A stretch of 34,732 nt of DNA from Haplomitrium mnioides (GCA_049999725.1 JBNGIS010039205.1:1-34732); one strand, 5' to 3'; positions 9,026-20,518 are shown, counted from the first letter of the stretch. Translations and numbers: made by a program. The notes: generated from the letters alone by a model not told the origin.

Positions 9026-11699
9026 ATGGTGCGTCATCTCATTCTGCAACTATCGTTAGAATGACCGACATTTTCTTATTGCTTGTTGCATGCTGTTAAT
9101 GTTTTGATTTCTAACTCTGTTTTTTGCTGTATGATCACGGATTTGCAGTCAATTCAATTCGAAATCAAGGTAAGGGTAGGCATTCACCCCGGAATTGATG
9201 CGTAAAGTTTTTTGGTTTCAGATTTGAATTTCAGTTCTGTTCCTTGTAGCTCGGTTGACGTCGTTGTTTTCATATGACAGCGTGAACTTACTCAAAGATC
9301 GGATCGCGTCAAATGTGTGGATCTCCATCCAACAGAACCATGGTAATCTGAACGTCAAAGTATCTCTAGTTGGAGTAGGTGATATACATTGCGTTGTTTG
9401 CTGGTCATCGGCCGAGGAGCAGCTCGCTCCTTCGACTTGGGAAACTTGACTTGCATTAGTTTTGTATATAAATGTCCCCTGTTCGAGAGATTCATATGTT
9501 TTCGCTGATGTATCATCTGATCGTGTTTTTCTTTTCTTGACTTTCAGGATTTTGTCAACATTGCACACTGGTAGTGTGTACATTTGGAACCATCAGAAAC
9601 AGGTAAGTGGCGCAATAGATTGCATCTGCTCGAAATAAACAATAATTCTGTTCCTAGGATTGTATGTTAGATGCTCGTCTAATTTCAGCACTGTGGCCGG
9701 GTATATTTTGAAACAAGTTACCTTTTTTATTTGCTCGGGAAATTCGATTTTTGACGCATAAAAAAATTTAGGCTGATGACACATTCGGCTAATGTTTGCG
9801 AGCTGATGGCACTGCAGACCCTTGTAACATCATTTGCAGTGACTGAACATCCAGGTAAGCATTGCCATCCCAAACGTTGATCTCTGTGGCAAGAATACTT
9901 CTCTATTAATACCAACTGACTATTAGGCTCCAATTTCAGTGAGATCTGCAAAGTTCATTTCACGCAAACAGTGGATTGTTACTGGTGCTGATGACAAGTT
10001 CATACGGGTGTACGACTACAACACCATGGACGAAGTCAAATCCTTTGAGGCACACACAGATTACATTAGATGTGTTGCAGTACATCCAACGCTTCCATAT
10101 GTGCTCTCATCATCTGATGACAATCTTATCAAACTGTGGGACTGGGAAAAGAGGTGGACTTGCTCACAAATATTTGAGGGCCACTCACATTATGTCATGC
10201 ACGTCGTTTTTAATCCAAAGGATAGCAATACCTTTGCGAGTGCATCACTTGATCGGACCATAAAGGTACTCCCTGAGTGTGCCTCACTTTCTGGTGTTCC
10301 GATGAGGTTTTGATTAGTAGACGTTTTCAAGACATTTCACAGTCAGGTAGTGTTACGCAGTACTACTACAAGCCTAACCTAATACAACTAATTAATCATC
10401 TGCCCAAACCTCATATTTGATTCTGAAGCCACACTGAGTGTGCTGCCACTCTGTTGCAGACCTGGAATTTAGGCTCTCCAGAACCCAACTTTTCTGTGGA
10501 AGCTCATTTGAAAGGGGTGAATTCTGTCGACTACTACACGGGGGGCGACAGGCCTTACCTTGTCACAGGCTCAGATGACCAAACTGCTAAGGTATTTAAT
10601 CCTCGTCAGGTACAAGGAAGAAGAAAAAAATTGGTTTTCTTTTTCTGTCACTCGGTTGTTTGACGTGGCAGTTGCAGGGCTTTACCTTTTTAGTGATTCA
10701 CGGTCGGTACCAATCTGCAAAAGTCCTAAATTCTCTTCATTTAGTAGTTTCTGCTGTACTTTTTTGTGTGATGGTAAGTGATGTATGCAGCTTCGATTCT
10801 TTTTCTTTCCGTTTTCATCTGGGTCCCAGGAACTAACTACAAGAGTACTTTGACAAAAGTTATTGGGCTAATTTGTGGCAGGTTTGGGACTATGAAACCA
10901 AATGTTGTGTTCAAACTCTTGAGGGACATACACATAACGTTTCTGCAGTGTCTTTTCATCCTGAGTTGCCTATTATTATTACTGGATCAGAAGATGGCAC
11001 TGTCCGCATATGGGATGCAACAACATATCGGTATTTAACAATCTGCATGTGACAAGAAAATGTCTCAGATTTCAACTTCTGTTTCCAATTGCCAGCATGC
11101 CATCGGAAATGCCTTACATTGACCAAATGGTACTCTTCCAGGCTTGAAAACACTCTGAATTATGGCCTCGAGCGCGTCTGGACAATTGGATACCTGAAAA
11201 GTTCAAATAGGTATTTAAATCACTTTTAATGACTTGCAACGGTTTATGTAGCGATGTCACGCAATGAATTAATGTTTAATGAAGTAGCAGCAGGTGCGTA
11301 AGTTAACGTTGATGTTGATATTTCCATTCTGCCAGGGTAGCAATTGGCTACGATGAAGGTACGATAATGATTGAAATCGGGAGGGAAGAGTCTGCTAAAA
11401 CCACGGACAGTGGTGGAAAAGTGATCTTGGCTGATCACAACACTATTCAAAGTGCCCATATCAAAACAGTGGGTGATGATTTTGAGGTAAGTCACAAGCT
11501 ACGTTGGTGGTTTCTTACACATCTGCTAATTCCCTTGTTCTGCCTATTCAAACATGAAATGCCTTCCTCCACCTCCACTTCCAATAGACATATCTCTGCA
11601 CAGAGGGAGCCTCCCCGTTGTGTAGTGAAGGATCTTGGTAGCTGTGATTTACATCCACAGATCAGTTTTCTTGCATTTAATCTTATGTCACAGCTTTAA
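9026..11699 (+). CDS. COPB2: Coatomer beta-prime (COPB2), 5' half, intact exons
   Basis: COPB2 is a subunit of the COPI coat, which drives Golgi-to-ER and intra-Golgi vesicle transport; its N-terminal WD40 propeller binds dilysine cargo tails. Exons read as 9026-9028 (ATG alone), 9149-9169, 9281-9342, 9548-9602, 9818-9854, 9940-10265, 10460-10591, 10882-11030, 11142-11210, 11336-11486 and 11604-11699. Every intron is GT-AG and phases join cleanly. The product starts [19 protein letters not shown] and includes [70 protein letters not shown] and [13 protein letters not shown], all typical of the plant protein. Exon 11 has small indels. Its splice donor looks mutated (CCACAG followed by ATCAGT at 11661), so the frame runs on to TAA at 11697-11699, giving 366 codons against roughly 900 for the family. 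Lesions downstream show that the full protein cannot be made. A truncated one-propeller product is possible but unproven. Confidence 0.9.
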
Positions 11700-13457
11700 A
11701 TGGGCTTGAATTTGTTTTTTAACACATTGCTCTTGATTGTTCAATAGAACAATCACGTAGTTTCAACCCTACTATAGCAAAAGGATTGAAACCCCAGTGC
11801 ACGTAAGTGTGCTCAAAGCTAAGGAAGAAAACAAAATACATTTTGGGGTAGTATCACTGTTGGTTAGTTGTGGATAGGAGCTGGTTTGCACTTTTTTTAT
11901 GTATCTTTCAAGAACAGTATGTGATTCTCTTGTTTATTGGTAGATATGCGTTTTCTTTCAAACACAGATCAGGTCACCTTACTTGGCTACCATTTTCAAA
12001 TCATATATTCCATTTAATTGTTATTAACTTCTAAATAAATTTTGCTTTACAGGTAAGCAATGCTTGACTTAATGGAAAATGGAGTAGTCTCTTAAACTTT
12101 CCATTGTTCCCCCCTTATATATCTATATAAATAAACAGGAATGTTTTCCTGTAGGAATAAACAAATGCATTTTAGTGTGTATTGAAACTCGTGGTGGGTT
12201 TTTAAAAACTATTCTTCTGCTAAACCCATAGCAATCTTGCATTGGAGACAGTGGTATGGTTGTTAGATTGCCTAAACCCACTTCTAGTGATTTTCAAAGC
12301 TCCCATGTATGTATTTTTATGATGGTCATTGAATTGGTAGATGAACATGCAGTGATATCCTCAGTATGTTATAACTGAGAGCTGTGGACATATTTGCATT
12401 TCCAAGATCAGAGCAGAACCAAGAATCCAGTCATCAAAAATTCGCTGGCACCTACTTAAAACAAGCGTACATCCCAAGTATCTTAATTAACATTAGGAAT
12501 AAATGACGTAATCCAGGCAGATCCTTCTGACTGTTTTAGTTATTCAGGTAAAGGTGGCCTAGGAAATTATATCGACATGATGCCAAAGGACTAAGTACTG
12601 TATTTGTTTCCACACTCTGTAGACAGTTCATACTCTTGTTAAGTAGCATATCCCGATGGACTTTTTGTTTAACTTTCGTGATACTTGAAAATAAATAAAG
12701 TTTTGGATTTCAGTCCAGAAAGAGGAGGGATATTTTCTTTCTCCTTTTGTATTTTTTGTTGCTTTTATTACCAACAGCTAATCTGTATTACTTTCAAACA
12801 TCATAGGCACAAAAGCGGTCAAAAAGCAGGCCGAGCGGCAAAGCAGCCAAAAACCAAATTCATCCGTCATTGGATATTTTCCTCTCACAGCGATTTCGTA
12901 TTTAGATGTCTGTTTCCTTTCAGTAGGTATTTTAAAATTAACGTTTCAATTGTGCGTAGCACACTATTTCTTTGGCACAATACCCACAAGTAACTACATG
13001 CTCTTCACCTGAACTGCATAGAATAGTCCTAGGAACACCAACTTCAATTCATGCTCAAAACTTTTAAATTTAATGGAAGACTTAATAGAAATGGTTGGTG
13101 TGGCAGGTTTCAGCAGATTAGGTACGCTCAAGCTGTTGGAGAGACTTCAAGTCGTGGTGTTGTCAGCTGATGAGTGTTGGGCATAAACAGAAGTTCATAT
13201 CTATCGAATGACTGTTGCTACTGACATGGGTCAGTATCTAGAGATGAGAACTACGTACTACTACATGAAAGCAGGAGTGCCATGGGGATTGCTATGATGT
13301 TGTGAGAACCAATATGCAGTATAAGATCTTTGTCTGGCGCAGTTTATAAAGGGCAGGTCTCAGTGCTATATTGAAACATAAACTGGCCCTAAAATAGAGA
13401 CAATATATATCTGCGCAGGGCTTTTAACTACTGAACTTTTATATTTGTTGGCTTCAG
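11661..13457 (+). other. Expanded intervening sequence in COPB2
   Basis: About 1.8 kb separates the exon block ending DLHPQ from the next recognisable block. Other introns of this gene here are about 110-290 bp. The plus-strand sequence is stop-rich and AT-rich and I see no coding block or clear transposon ends. The start has lost the GT donor (AT at 11661-11662), while the acceptor CAG at 13455-13457 remains. It is either an intron enlarged by an old insertion or the site where decay began. Confidence 0.55.
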
Positions 13458-14950
13458 AAATCAGAACACAACCCAATTGGCAAATTTGGTGTGGACATGG
13501 GGAGTATATCATCTACAGTGGAGGTTTAAATCTTTTGGTTCTGCTCTTGAATTTGTATGATCGACTGATGGAGAATATGGAGTGAGAAAGGTAACGACTT
13601 TCAACAAACCTTTTCTCCAAGACCAAGTTCTCTTTCTGCCTATCTCTTCTCTATCCTGACTATGAACTGAGCTCTTGAGATTTGAGTTGAGTCATCTTAG
13701 CTGCTCGGTATATGTCTCAGAATTTACCTTTCGGACTGAAGGGGCTGTTCTATTAGAGCACAACCTCAACGTGGTGGCTCAAGTGTTATGTTGGTGGCAA
13801 GGGAACAGTCGGAATACAAGGAGGAAGCTGACTTCCTGTTTCATGGATATTACTTCAGTGACGATTGTGTTCGAGACCTACGTACTTGCTTGGCTACTTG
13901 GCCCGTTAGAGTCACGTGTTCCTTATTGGCAAGGAATTCAAGTAAGGTTTATCAGTTCAATATTTAGACATTTAATATTCCATTATAATTTCTTGGTATG
14001 ATACGTGGCACAGGAACGGCTTTCTTTTAAATGTTTATTTGCTTACTGGATATAGTAAGTACTTGGAACTATTGAATGCATGAAGTATTGGAGAAAAAGT
14101 GAACGAGTCCAATGTGAACCACGAATTTTAACCATTTTTGGTGCAATATTTTTGAAACATGAATCTGAAATATGCAGTGACATTATTAGTTGGCTATGCT
14201 GAGCTACACGTTATTGCTCTGACTGCTGGCGTACAAAACACTAGTTCTGCATGGAGACTTTGATCGAGCTGAGGAACTCTTATCCACAATACCAAAGGAG
14301 ATCCTGAACAGGTTAGTAGTGTCAACTACAATCACAGTAACTATTTATTCTCTGTGATCTGGACCAATGAGATTTCTACAGCCTGAAGGCAGCTGCTTGT
14401 AGCAGGTTGCTAGTAGCATTCACAGAACAAAATTCAATGTGCTGTTTTGCAATTTTAAGTTTTCACTCTTTGACTGAATTGTCGTTTATGGTGCCTCAGT
14501 GTCGCCCGATTTTTGGAGTCAAGAGGCGTACTAGTGTGGCAACAGATCCTGACTATGTGGGCAAGCTTGAAATAGCGAAGGTCGTCCTTACCTTCAACTT
14601 GGATATGAACTTCACAAATTTATGATGCATGAGCACAGAAGCTCTGACCCACATGAGTCAGACTGGCAGGAAATTGCGGAAAAAGTACAAAATGATCCAC
14701 ATGGAAACAATTAGAAGAGGTGGCCATGCATGCTGTACAGGGTTTTCTTTTGCAGGTCTGACTATTTTATAGGTTCAAAGTTTGAATTTACTTTACTGTG
14801 AACATTTGTACCTACAGTTGGATGTTGCCGAAGAATGTCCGAGTGGTCTGCTTCTCCTGTACTCAACACTGGGAATGCACCTGGGCTGGTAGGGCACTTG
14901 CTGCGATAGCAAAAACACAGGAGGCGATGGAGTCCTACTGACGATCAAGA
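13458..14950 (+). pseudogene. COPB2: COPB2 3' half, heavily decayed
   Basis: These are remnants of the second propeller and alpha-solenoid, in the family's order. 13458-13590 gives EHNPIGKF, then after a shift KSFGSALEFV, TGA at 13558-13560 in place of Trp, and STDGEYGVRK. Near 13725-13760 comes TFRTEGAVLL with codons missing. 13880-13941 gives YLLGYLAR, TAG at 13907-13909, then HVFLIGKEF and a GT donor. 14178-14311 gives SYTLLL, TGA at 14220-14222, then LVLHGDFDRAEELLSTIPKE. From 14500 come SVARFLESRG, VATDPDY and GKLEIAK, with two deletions. From 14818 come LDVAEEC, SGLLLLYSTLG and AIAKTQ, with a frameshift. Some splice sites survive (14177 acceptor, 14312 donor, 14499 acceptor, 14817 acceptor). 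Weaker similarity may reach about 15060. At least three stops and several frameshifts and deletions make this part non-functional. Confidence 0.88.
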
Positions 14951-16489
14951 GACACGGGTGAATTCCAGAAACAGGGGTACTCGCTCTTGGAAAAAGACTT
15001 TTGAAGCAGAGGTTTCTGGTCAGTCACGGTAACTGGGAAGATGAACTGAACATTCGTTGAACGACGCCGTTGACGACTTGGTAAGTGAAGAAGTGTCACG
15101 TCCCGAAATGGATAGAGTGGGAAAGCAAGGCATTTTTCATTAAAACTGCGTGTAACTTGGAGCAAGCCCCTTCTCCAGAAGGACGGAAATGTGAATGTGA
15201 CACTGGCTCGGGCATAGTCCACAAGCCACATCAAATATTCTGCAATTGACCCATCATCATTATAGTTTAATTTGTTGTCCTTTCATTATGTGGCCAAGGT
15301 CATGAAGTTTATGTGCATCGACTACACCATAATCCGCCTGGTATGAATGTGAGCATCCACGTTCAAGATAACTGTACATTTCGTAAGATAGAGTTTCTAG
15401 CTCACTCCAGCCTTTGCGGTGACATGATTATTCTTGTCAGGACAGTAAAAGTTCTTCCATTTCTTCCACAGGGCAAATTTATATTTCAGAAGTTTCAACG
15501 ATAACCGCACGGGGATTTAGCCCACCTTGACGTGCACTATGAACTCGAAACTGAACGGTTTGAATTTCCCAGAATTCTCCCTTCGTTCTCTTCTAAGACT
15601 TGCGGTCTGAAGGTCAGAAATTCGGCTGAAACTGGGACTGGAGTTGGTGCTTGGATACAGGAGCTGGTTTTGTGGAACTGATACCAACCAGCGCAACTGA
15701 GGCAATCAATGCGAATGCAACCCAATGTAGTGCGACAAACAATGCATCCAACCATAACAAATGATCCAACATGACAAATGAGTATGTAGCAAATTCAAAG
15801 CATCTATACTTCTACATAGTAGCAAGGGTAAAGCTTGGAATCACATCTGTTGGATGCTGGCAACATTAGCAAATCATTAACCACCATATGGAGCTTAAAC
15901 TAACAAGTATTAGTAAAGTTGGTTGATCACAAAGAGAGTCTTGAGCTTGAGTACTCAATATAGTTTACTCGTCATAATGTATCTCCTTTACAAACGATAA
16001 TTTCCTCATTATTTGGGATCTCTAAAGGAGTATTTGTCGATTGAAGTATACACATCGATGATGGCACATGAGTTGAAGCTCTTTGCTTGGGTTGAGAGTC
16101 TTTTGTGTCTATATGACGCTCTCTCTTCACCATTGGTTGTGAATCAATTGTTGGTTTTGTCAAAGCTTGCAATTGTCAAAGCTTGCAATAGTGCACGGGC
16201 ATACGCAGCAAGTATATATAATTCTCTTGACTTCTTCTCACATTGCCTTGTTCTTTGATCATTCCATAGAGTTGATGAAGTAAACCATTGCAATTCTTTC
16301 GGTGTGGTGGTTGTCTTATTTTGTGTAACACTCTATGCACATCACACATACAAGTTAGCACAAGAGCAGCGCACAAAAAACTTCCAAAACCCACAATGTA
16401 AGAAATGCCTAACAAGGCACGTTACTTTCTTTATATACTAGATAGAAAGCATTTCGTTTACATAAGTTAAGGAACCTCATTCGTTCCTT
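14951..16489. other. No gene recognised
   Basis: Short open stretches on both strands (for example 14935-15234 on minus, 15313-15504 on plus) have no recognisable family match. The first 100 bases may hold very degenerate COPB2 C-terminal sequence. The rest looks like old intergenic DNA. Confidence 0.4.
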
Positions 16490-16849
16490 TTCTATCATTT
16501 TCTAATTGGACATCTTTTATTTTTATTCTCACTTGCCATATGTACTTATCTTAAAAACCTTTCATCTCTGCTAGTTCTCTTTTTGCCACGTGTCTTTATC
16601 TTAGAAACTTTTATTTTATTTAATCTACCGTTTACCACATGGCTTTATTCTCTTCTAAAGTAGTTCTTCTCAACTTTCTTTTTCACTTTAATTTGTTAAC
16701 TTTCTCTCCTCTTGCTACGTGTCATTCTCTTTATGATAGCAACTGCTTTTTGATACTCTAACTTAATAATAGTTTTCTAGACATGGTTTACTCTATATCT
16801 TCCTTCATTATTAGTTATTGCTCACTAATGTTAGTACTCGTTACAATCT
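16490..16849 (-). repeat. Probable gypsy 3' flank or LTR with G-box-like subrepeats
   Basis: This T-rich stretch lies directly 3' of the gypsy pol remnant in its own (minus) orientation, where the 3' LTR should be. It contains four related short motifs: TGCCATATG at 16534, TGCCACGTG at 16584, TACCACATG at 16633 and TGCTACGTG at 16713. The first three are 49-50 bp apart, and the second contains a full CACGTG G-box core. Repeated motifs of this kind are typical of the regulatory part of an LTR. I could not find TG...CA ends or the partner LTR, so the call is tentative. Confidence 0.35.
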
Positions 16850-18957
16850 TCCTTTTTTGAAGAGGCAACGTCCTCGTTGCAAGCAAGAAAGTTCTCAAAT
16901 ATTAAACAAACATGAATGCATTGGCCAAATTCTCCAAGGGCTCCCAAGTAGCTTCATAAAAGAGGTAGTCTTTCCAACGAACCAACAATCTCACAATGGT
17001 TACGCCAACGTGTACGTTTCTTCAAGAGTTATTCCACCTCGAATTCTTAATGAGCATCAATAAGCTCAAGTAGTGGAGAGGGCTCGTGGATACAAGTGAA
17101 GGTGGTAGAGAAAAGTACAAAATAAGTAATAAAGAGATATGAAAAACCCAATAAATCTTTATATAAGAAGGTAAAACCAATTTATATGCTACTTCACCAA
17201 TACAAACAGAAATAGAAAATGGTCCAATAAGCAAGCAAAGAGCTTATGAAAGAAAAGCAAATAAAGATTTGAAGTACAGAGTTATCTATAGCAAACGTCA
17301 ACTCACAACAATAAGCATTAGCATATTTTTTTGGCGACTACAAGAAACTTCAAGTTTTTCTTTACCACGTCGGATGTTGTGATGTAGACGATGGAGAAAA
17401 TCATTAGCAGCTGGACTCTTAGAAGTCGATACAACTTGAAGACTATATAGTGTGGTTGGATGCTCACCATATATCAAAAAGAAAAATGTGGCTTGTGTGG
17501 AGTTGTTGATAGAGTTATTGTAAAAGAACTCCATAAGAGGTAACAACCAATCACATTCTTCTTATTCTTCCAAAGTATAAGCTCGCAACATATCTTCAAT
17601 AGTAAAGGTAACTTCTTCAATTTGACTATCTGATTCAAGGTGATAAGCAATAGACACTATTAGTTTGGTCTTGAGAAGACCAAATATGGTGCTCTCGAAA
17701 ACATGCTAGTGAATTGAGTGTCTCGATCAAAAATAGTAACTTTGGAGATACTATGATTAGAGAAAGTTGGTTTCAAATAAATTTGTGTTAACTCGTGAGT
17801 TGTCACTGATTTGGTGACTGGAAAAATATAAACCATTTTGCTAAGTTTTTCCACAAAAATAACAATAACATCAAAACCCGTAGAAGTATATGGTAGCTTA
17901 CACATAATATCCATACTCACGTATTCCTATCATCGATTGGGAATGGGTACCGGTTGTAATAAGCCTCCACGTTTACAATTGGTAGCTTTGTTTTGTTGAC
18001 AATCCAAACAACTCTGAACATATGCCTCTACATTCATACGCTTCTTAGACCAATAATAAACTCATTGAAGATTGCCCAAAGTCTTCTCAATTCCAACATG
18101 TTCACCAATTTCAAAATCATGTACTTCATACAAAACCTCACAACAAAGCTTAACATTATTAGGATACTATACCTTGTCTTGAAGAAAATCAATCCTCTCA
18201 TCTCTTTCACCAACTTCTTTTATTGTGCGACAATGATCTCTTCATATTTTTTTACTACAACCAATATTTATGTCCATCAAGTAGGATGAATTGTGATTTC
18301 TGACATGATGTTGAGTTGAGGCATGTGGATCAAGGCATCTGCAATTTGACGTTTTTCTTCCACATAAACCATATGCATATGGAAGCTTTGTCACTACTTT
18401 GCTCATCAAATCTTTTTTTTTTTTTTTAGTTTTCTTTTTGTGTTCCCAGATAGATTAGAGGTTTATAGTTGGTTTTGGCAATAAACTTCTTATCTTCTAT
18501 ATATAATGCTTCCAATGCTTGGTTGATAGTTCAATCACCAATTCTTTCTGCTCTGCGGTGTGGTAGTTTTGTTTAGTATTGCTCAACTTTCTAGAAAAAA
18601 AAAAGCAATATGGTGCCAACCATCCTCCCACTCTTGTTGCAAAGCTTTGTCTATAGTTTTTTCCGATCCATCCACTAAAAGTTTGATTGGTCGTTTAGAA
18701 TCATACCATTTAAGAATAAAGACATGAAGAAGTGATTTCTTTGATGCTTGAAATGCTAATTCTTTTGCAACTTCTCATCTCTATGTGTGACTTTTCTTGA
18801 ACAAGTTGGTCGATGGTTTTTTTGTTTATGCAAAACCTTTCACAAATCAACAACAAAACCTGGTTAGCCCAAAAAATCCTCTTAGTTATGTTTGATCTCT
18901 AGGAGCTTTTCACTTCTGAATTGCTTCCACTTTCTCATTTATAATTGGAAATTCTTG
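16850..18957 (-). pseudogene. Ty3/gypsy pol remnant (RT end, RNase H, integrase)
   Basis: Reading the minus strand from 18957 downwards gives first the last part of reverse transcriptase (NEKVEAIQK) and a broken RNase H region. Then comes a block ending QIADALIHMPQLN (about 18310-18350). The integrase zinc-binding end (AYVQSCLDCQQNKA then GLLQPVPIP) lies at about 17940-18035. The integrase core follows (SMDIMCKLP, IVIFVEKLSKM, TIFDRDTQFTSMF; 17700-17920). Further on are IEDMLRAY, LPLMEFFYNNS (about 17515-17615) and IGEVAYKLVLPSYIKIYWVFHISLL (about 17110-17200). A chromodomain-like end, LLVRWKDYLFYEATWEPLE, lies at about 16925-16985. The order PR-RT-RH-INT is that of Ty3/gypsy. Frameshifts and stops are frequent. 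The 5' part is absent: homology stops at 18957, where another element begins. Confidence 0.87.
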
Positions 18958-19200
18958 ATGCACTCACACGCTGGCCCAAGTAGTTATTAAATTATTGAGC
19001 TTTGATGGGCTACTAGGCTGAGCTAGCAACCCCCTTAGTTTAGTTAGGGTTAGTCTTATACCTGGGGCAGATTGGAGTTGCGTGAGAGCACTCCTCTCCT
19101 TATGTAAGTTGCACCATTTTGTGCTCGTAGGAATATATTGCAATTCCTCCATCCCTAGTGTATGTGAGTTTGTGTTTGAAGAGCAGTGTGTATTTTGACA
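18957..19200 (+). mobile_element. LTR fragment of a second retrotransposon
   Basis: Gypsy homology ends abruptly at about 18957. The sequence from there to ...TTTTGACA at 19200 is followed without a gap by a tRNA-Met primer site, so it is most likely a 5' LTR of about 240 bp on the plus strand, inserted into the gypsy element. The exact start (TG at 18956 or 18959) is uncertain. No matching 3' LTR was found in the window, so the rest of the element is deleted, hidden in the 400-N gap, or too diverged to see. Confidence 0.6.
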
Positions 19201-19211
19201 TGGTATCAGAG
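19201..19211 (+). other. Retrotransposon primer binding site (initiator tRNA-Met)
   Basis: TGGTATCAGAG is the classic plant LTR-retrotransposon primer binding site complementary to the 3' end of initiator tRNA-Met. It follows directly on the ...ACA end of the LTR fragment and fixes that element's orientation as plus. Confidence 0.85.
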
Positions 19212-19486
19212 TAGGTTCATGAGTAGGTGTAACACTACGGAGCATGAGCAAAAACGGGAGAAGAAAAAATAGAACCTCCATTGTGCAGCAGCATAGTGTT
19301 GAATAGTTGGTACAAAAGGAAATTGGCAAAGATGAGAAGAAATCGCTTGAACGACTTAGTTTACTGGAATTTGGATGTTAGTAGTAATCTGGATTGAGGG
19401 CATTGGGCTGTTGTTATTCACTAGGCTAGATCCTGAAAGGGATTGATTGGTTGTTGGTTTTTGCCGCTCGGCCTTATTGCTGGCCG

Positions 19487-19576
19487 CGGTTGTATCCTTG
19501 GTGCTTGAAAGTAAACAAAGTTGTTTGCTTTCGGTTGTATCCTTGGTGCTTGAAAGTAAACAAAGTTGTTTGCTTT
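19487..19576. repeat. 45-bp direct duplication
   Basis: CGGTTGTATCC starts at 19487 and at 19532, and CGGTC follows at 19577. Two identical 45-bp units (TTGGTGCTTGAAAGTAAACA inside each) abut the GA microsatellite. Confidence 0.93.
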
Positions 19577-19580
19577 CGGT

Positions 19581-19619
<39 letters not shown>

Positions 19620-20019
19620 NNNNNNNNNNNNNNNNNNNNNNNNNNNNNNNNNNNNNNNNNNNNNNNNNNNNNNNNNNNNNNNNNNNNNNNNNNNNNNNNN
19701 NNNNNNNNNNNNNNNNNNNNNNNNNNNNNNNNNNNNNNNNNNNNNNNNNNNNNNNNNNNNNNNNNNNNNNNNNNNNNNNNNNNNNNNNNNNNNNNNNNNN
19801 NNNNNNNNNNNNNNNNNNNNNNNNNNNNNNNNNNNNNNNNNNNNNNNNNNNNNNNNNNNNNNNNNNNNNNNNNNNNNNNNNNNNNNNNNNNNNNNNNNNN
19901 NNNNNNNNNNNNNNNNNNNNNNNNNNNNNNNNNNNNNNNNNNNNNNNNNNNNNNNNNNNNNNNNNNNNNNNNNNNNNNNNNNNNNNNNNNNNNNNNNNNN
20001 NNNNNNNNNNNNNNNNNNN

Positions 20020-20061
<42 letters not shown>
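19581..20061. repeat. (GA)n microsatellite around a 400-N gap
   Basis: GA repeats run from 19581 to 19619 and from 20020 to 20061, with 19620-20019 all N (exactly 400). Assembly probably failed in the repeat. Long Ser-Leu or Arg-Glu readings through it on either strand are artefacts. Confidence 0.97.
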
Positions 20062-20064
<3 letters not shown>

Positions 20065-20408
20065 CTTGAAGAAGAGATTGTTAGTGTTTGTTGCAAAAGA
20101 ATTGTTGGCTATAGAATCAAAATAGGAGAATTCAAGGAGTCCTTAATTTGAAATTTTATATGTTGAGATTTACATTCCATCATATATGTTGCACCTTGTT
20201 TTCATGTTTTCACAAGTTGTATGATTCTTCACATCCAATGATTAGCTCATCATAAATATTTTTTTTCATAGACCCACCTTCAATGCTTTTCCCATGATGT
20301 GCACACAATTTTTTTTTTCTATTTATAAATCTATTTTTTCTTCCCCCTATCTTTAAATCTATTCAAATGTTAAGTTTTCCTCATTTATCTATTTTTATAT
20401 AATATAAT
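20062..20408. other. AT-rich spacer, no gene recognised
   Basis: This is a stop-rich, T-rich stretch. Its last five bases, ATAAT at 20404-20408, are the left target-site duplicate of the copia element that follows. Confidence 0.6.
20404..20408. repeat. Target-site duplication, left copy (ATAAT)
   Basis: ATAAT lies directly outside the 3' LTR and matches 28353-28357 directly outside the 5' LTR. Five bp is the usual duplication size for plant LTR retrotransposons. Confidence 0.9.
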
Positions 20409-20518
20409 TGTTATCGCATGAGCACCGCACACATACACACGGGAGTCTCCAAGACAAATGAGTAGAATGATTACGCCGGGACTACTTACATAGGGTATAC
20501 ATATATGTCTCTATAACA
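20409..20518 (-). repeat. Copia 3' LTR (110 bp)
   Basis: It is homologous along its whole length with 28243-28352. On the plus strand it starts TGTTAT and ends ATAACA, a perfect 6-bp terminal inverted repeat. It shares GGGAGTCTCCAAGA and ACTACTTACATAGGGTAT with the other LTR. It is very short for a copia LTR. Confidence 0.93.

Noticed and set aside
8834-9059. Open stretches on both strands across the GA repeat upstream of COPB2
   Set aside because: They are driven by the dinucleotide repeat and overlap the 5' leader and start codon of a gene read in another frame.
9218-9583. Minus-strand open stretch of 121 codons
   Set aside because: It is antisense to COPB2 exons 3 and 4 and the intron between them, whose plus-strand reading is clearly conserved.
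13675-14001. New 108-codon gene within the COPB2 3' half
   Set aside because: Part of it (TFRTEGAVLL) aligns with COPB2 and other COPB2 pieces appear in the remaining frames, so it is a product of frameshift decay.
18964-19329. Minus-strand open stretch of 121 codons
   Set aside because: It runs antisense through the LTR fragment and primer site and has no family resemblance.
19356-20151. Long open stretches on both strands through the GA/CT repeat and the 400-N gap
   Set aside because: They consist of Ser-Leu or Arg-Glu dipeptide runs and N; they are repeat artefacts.
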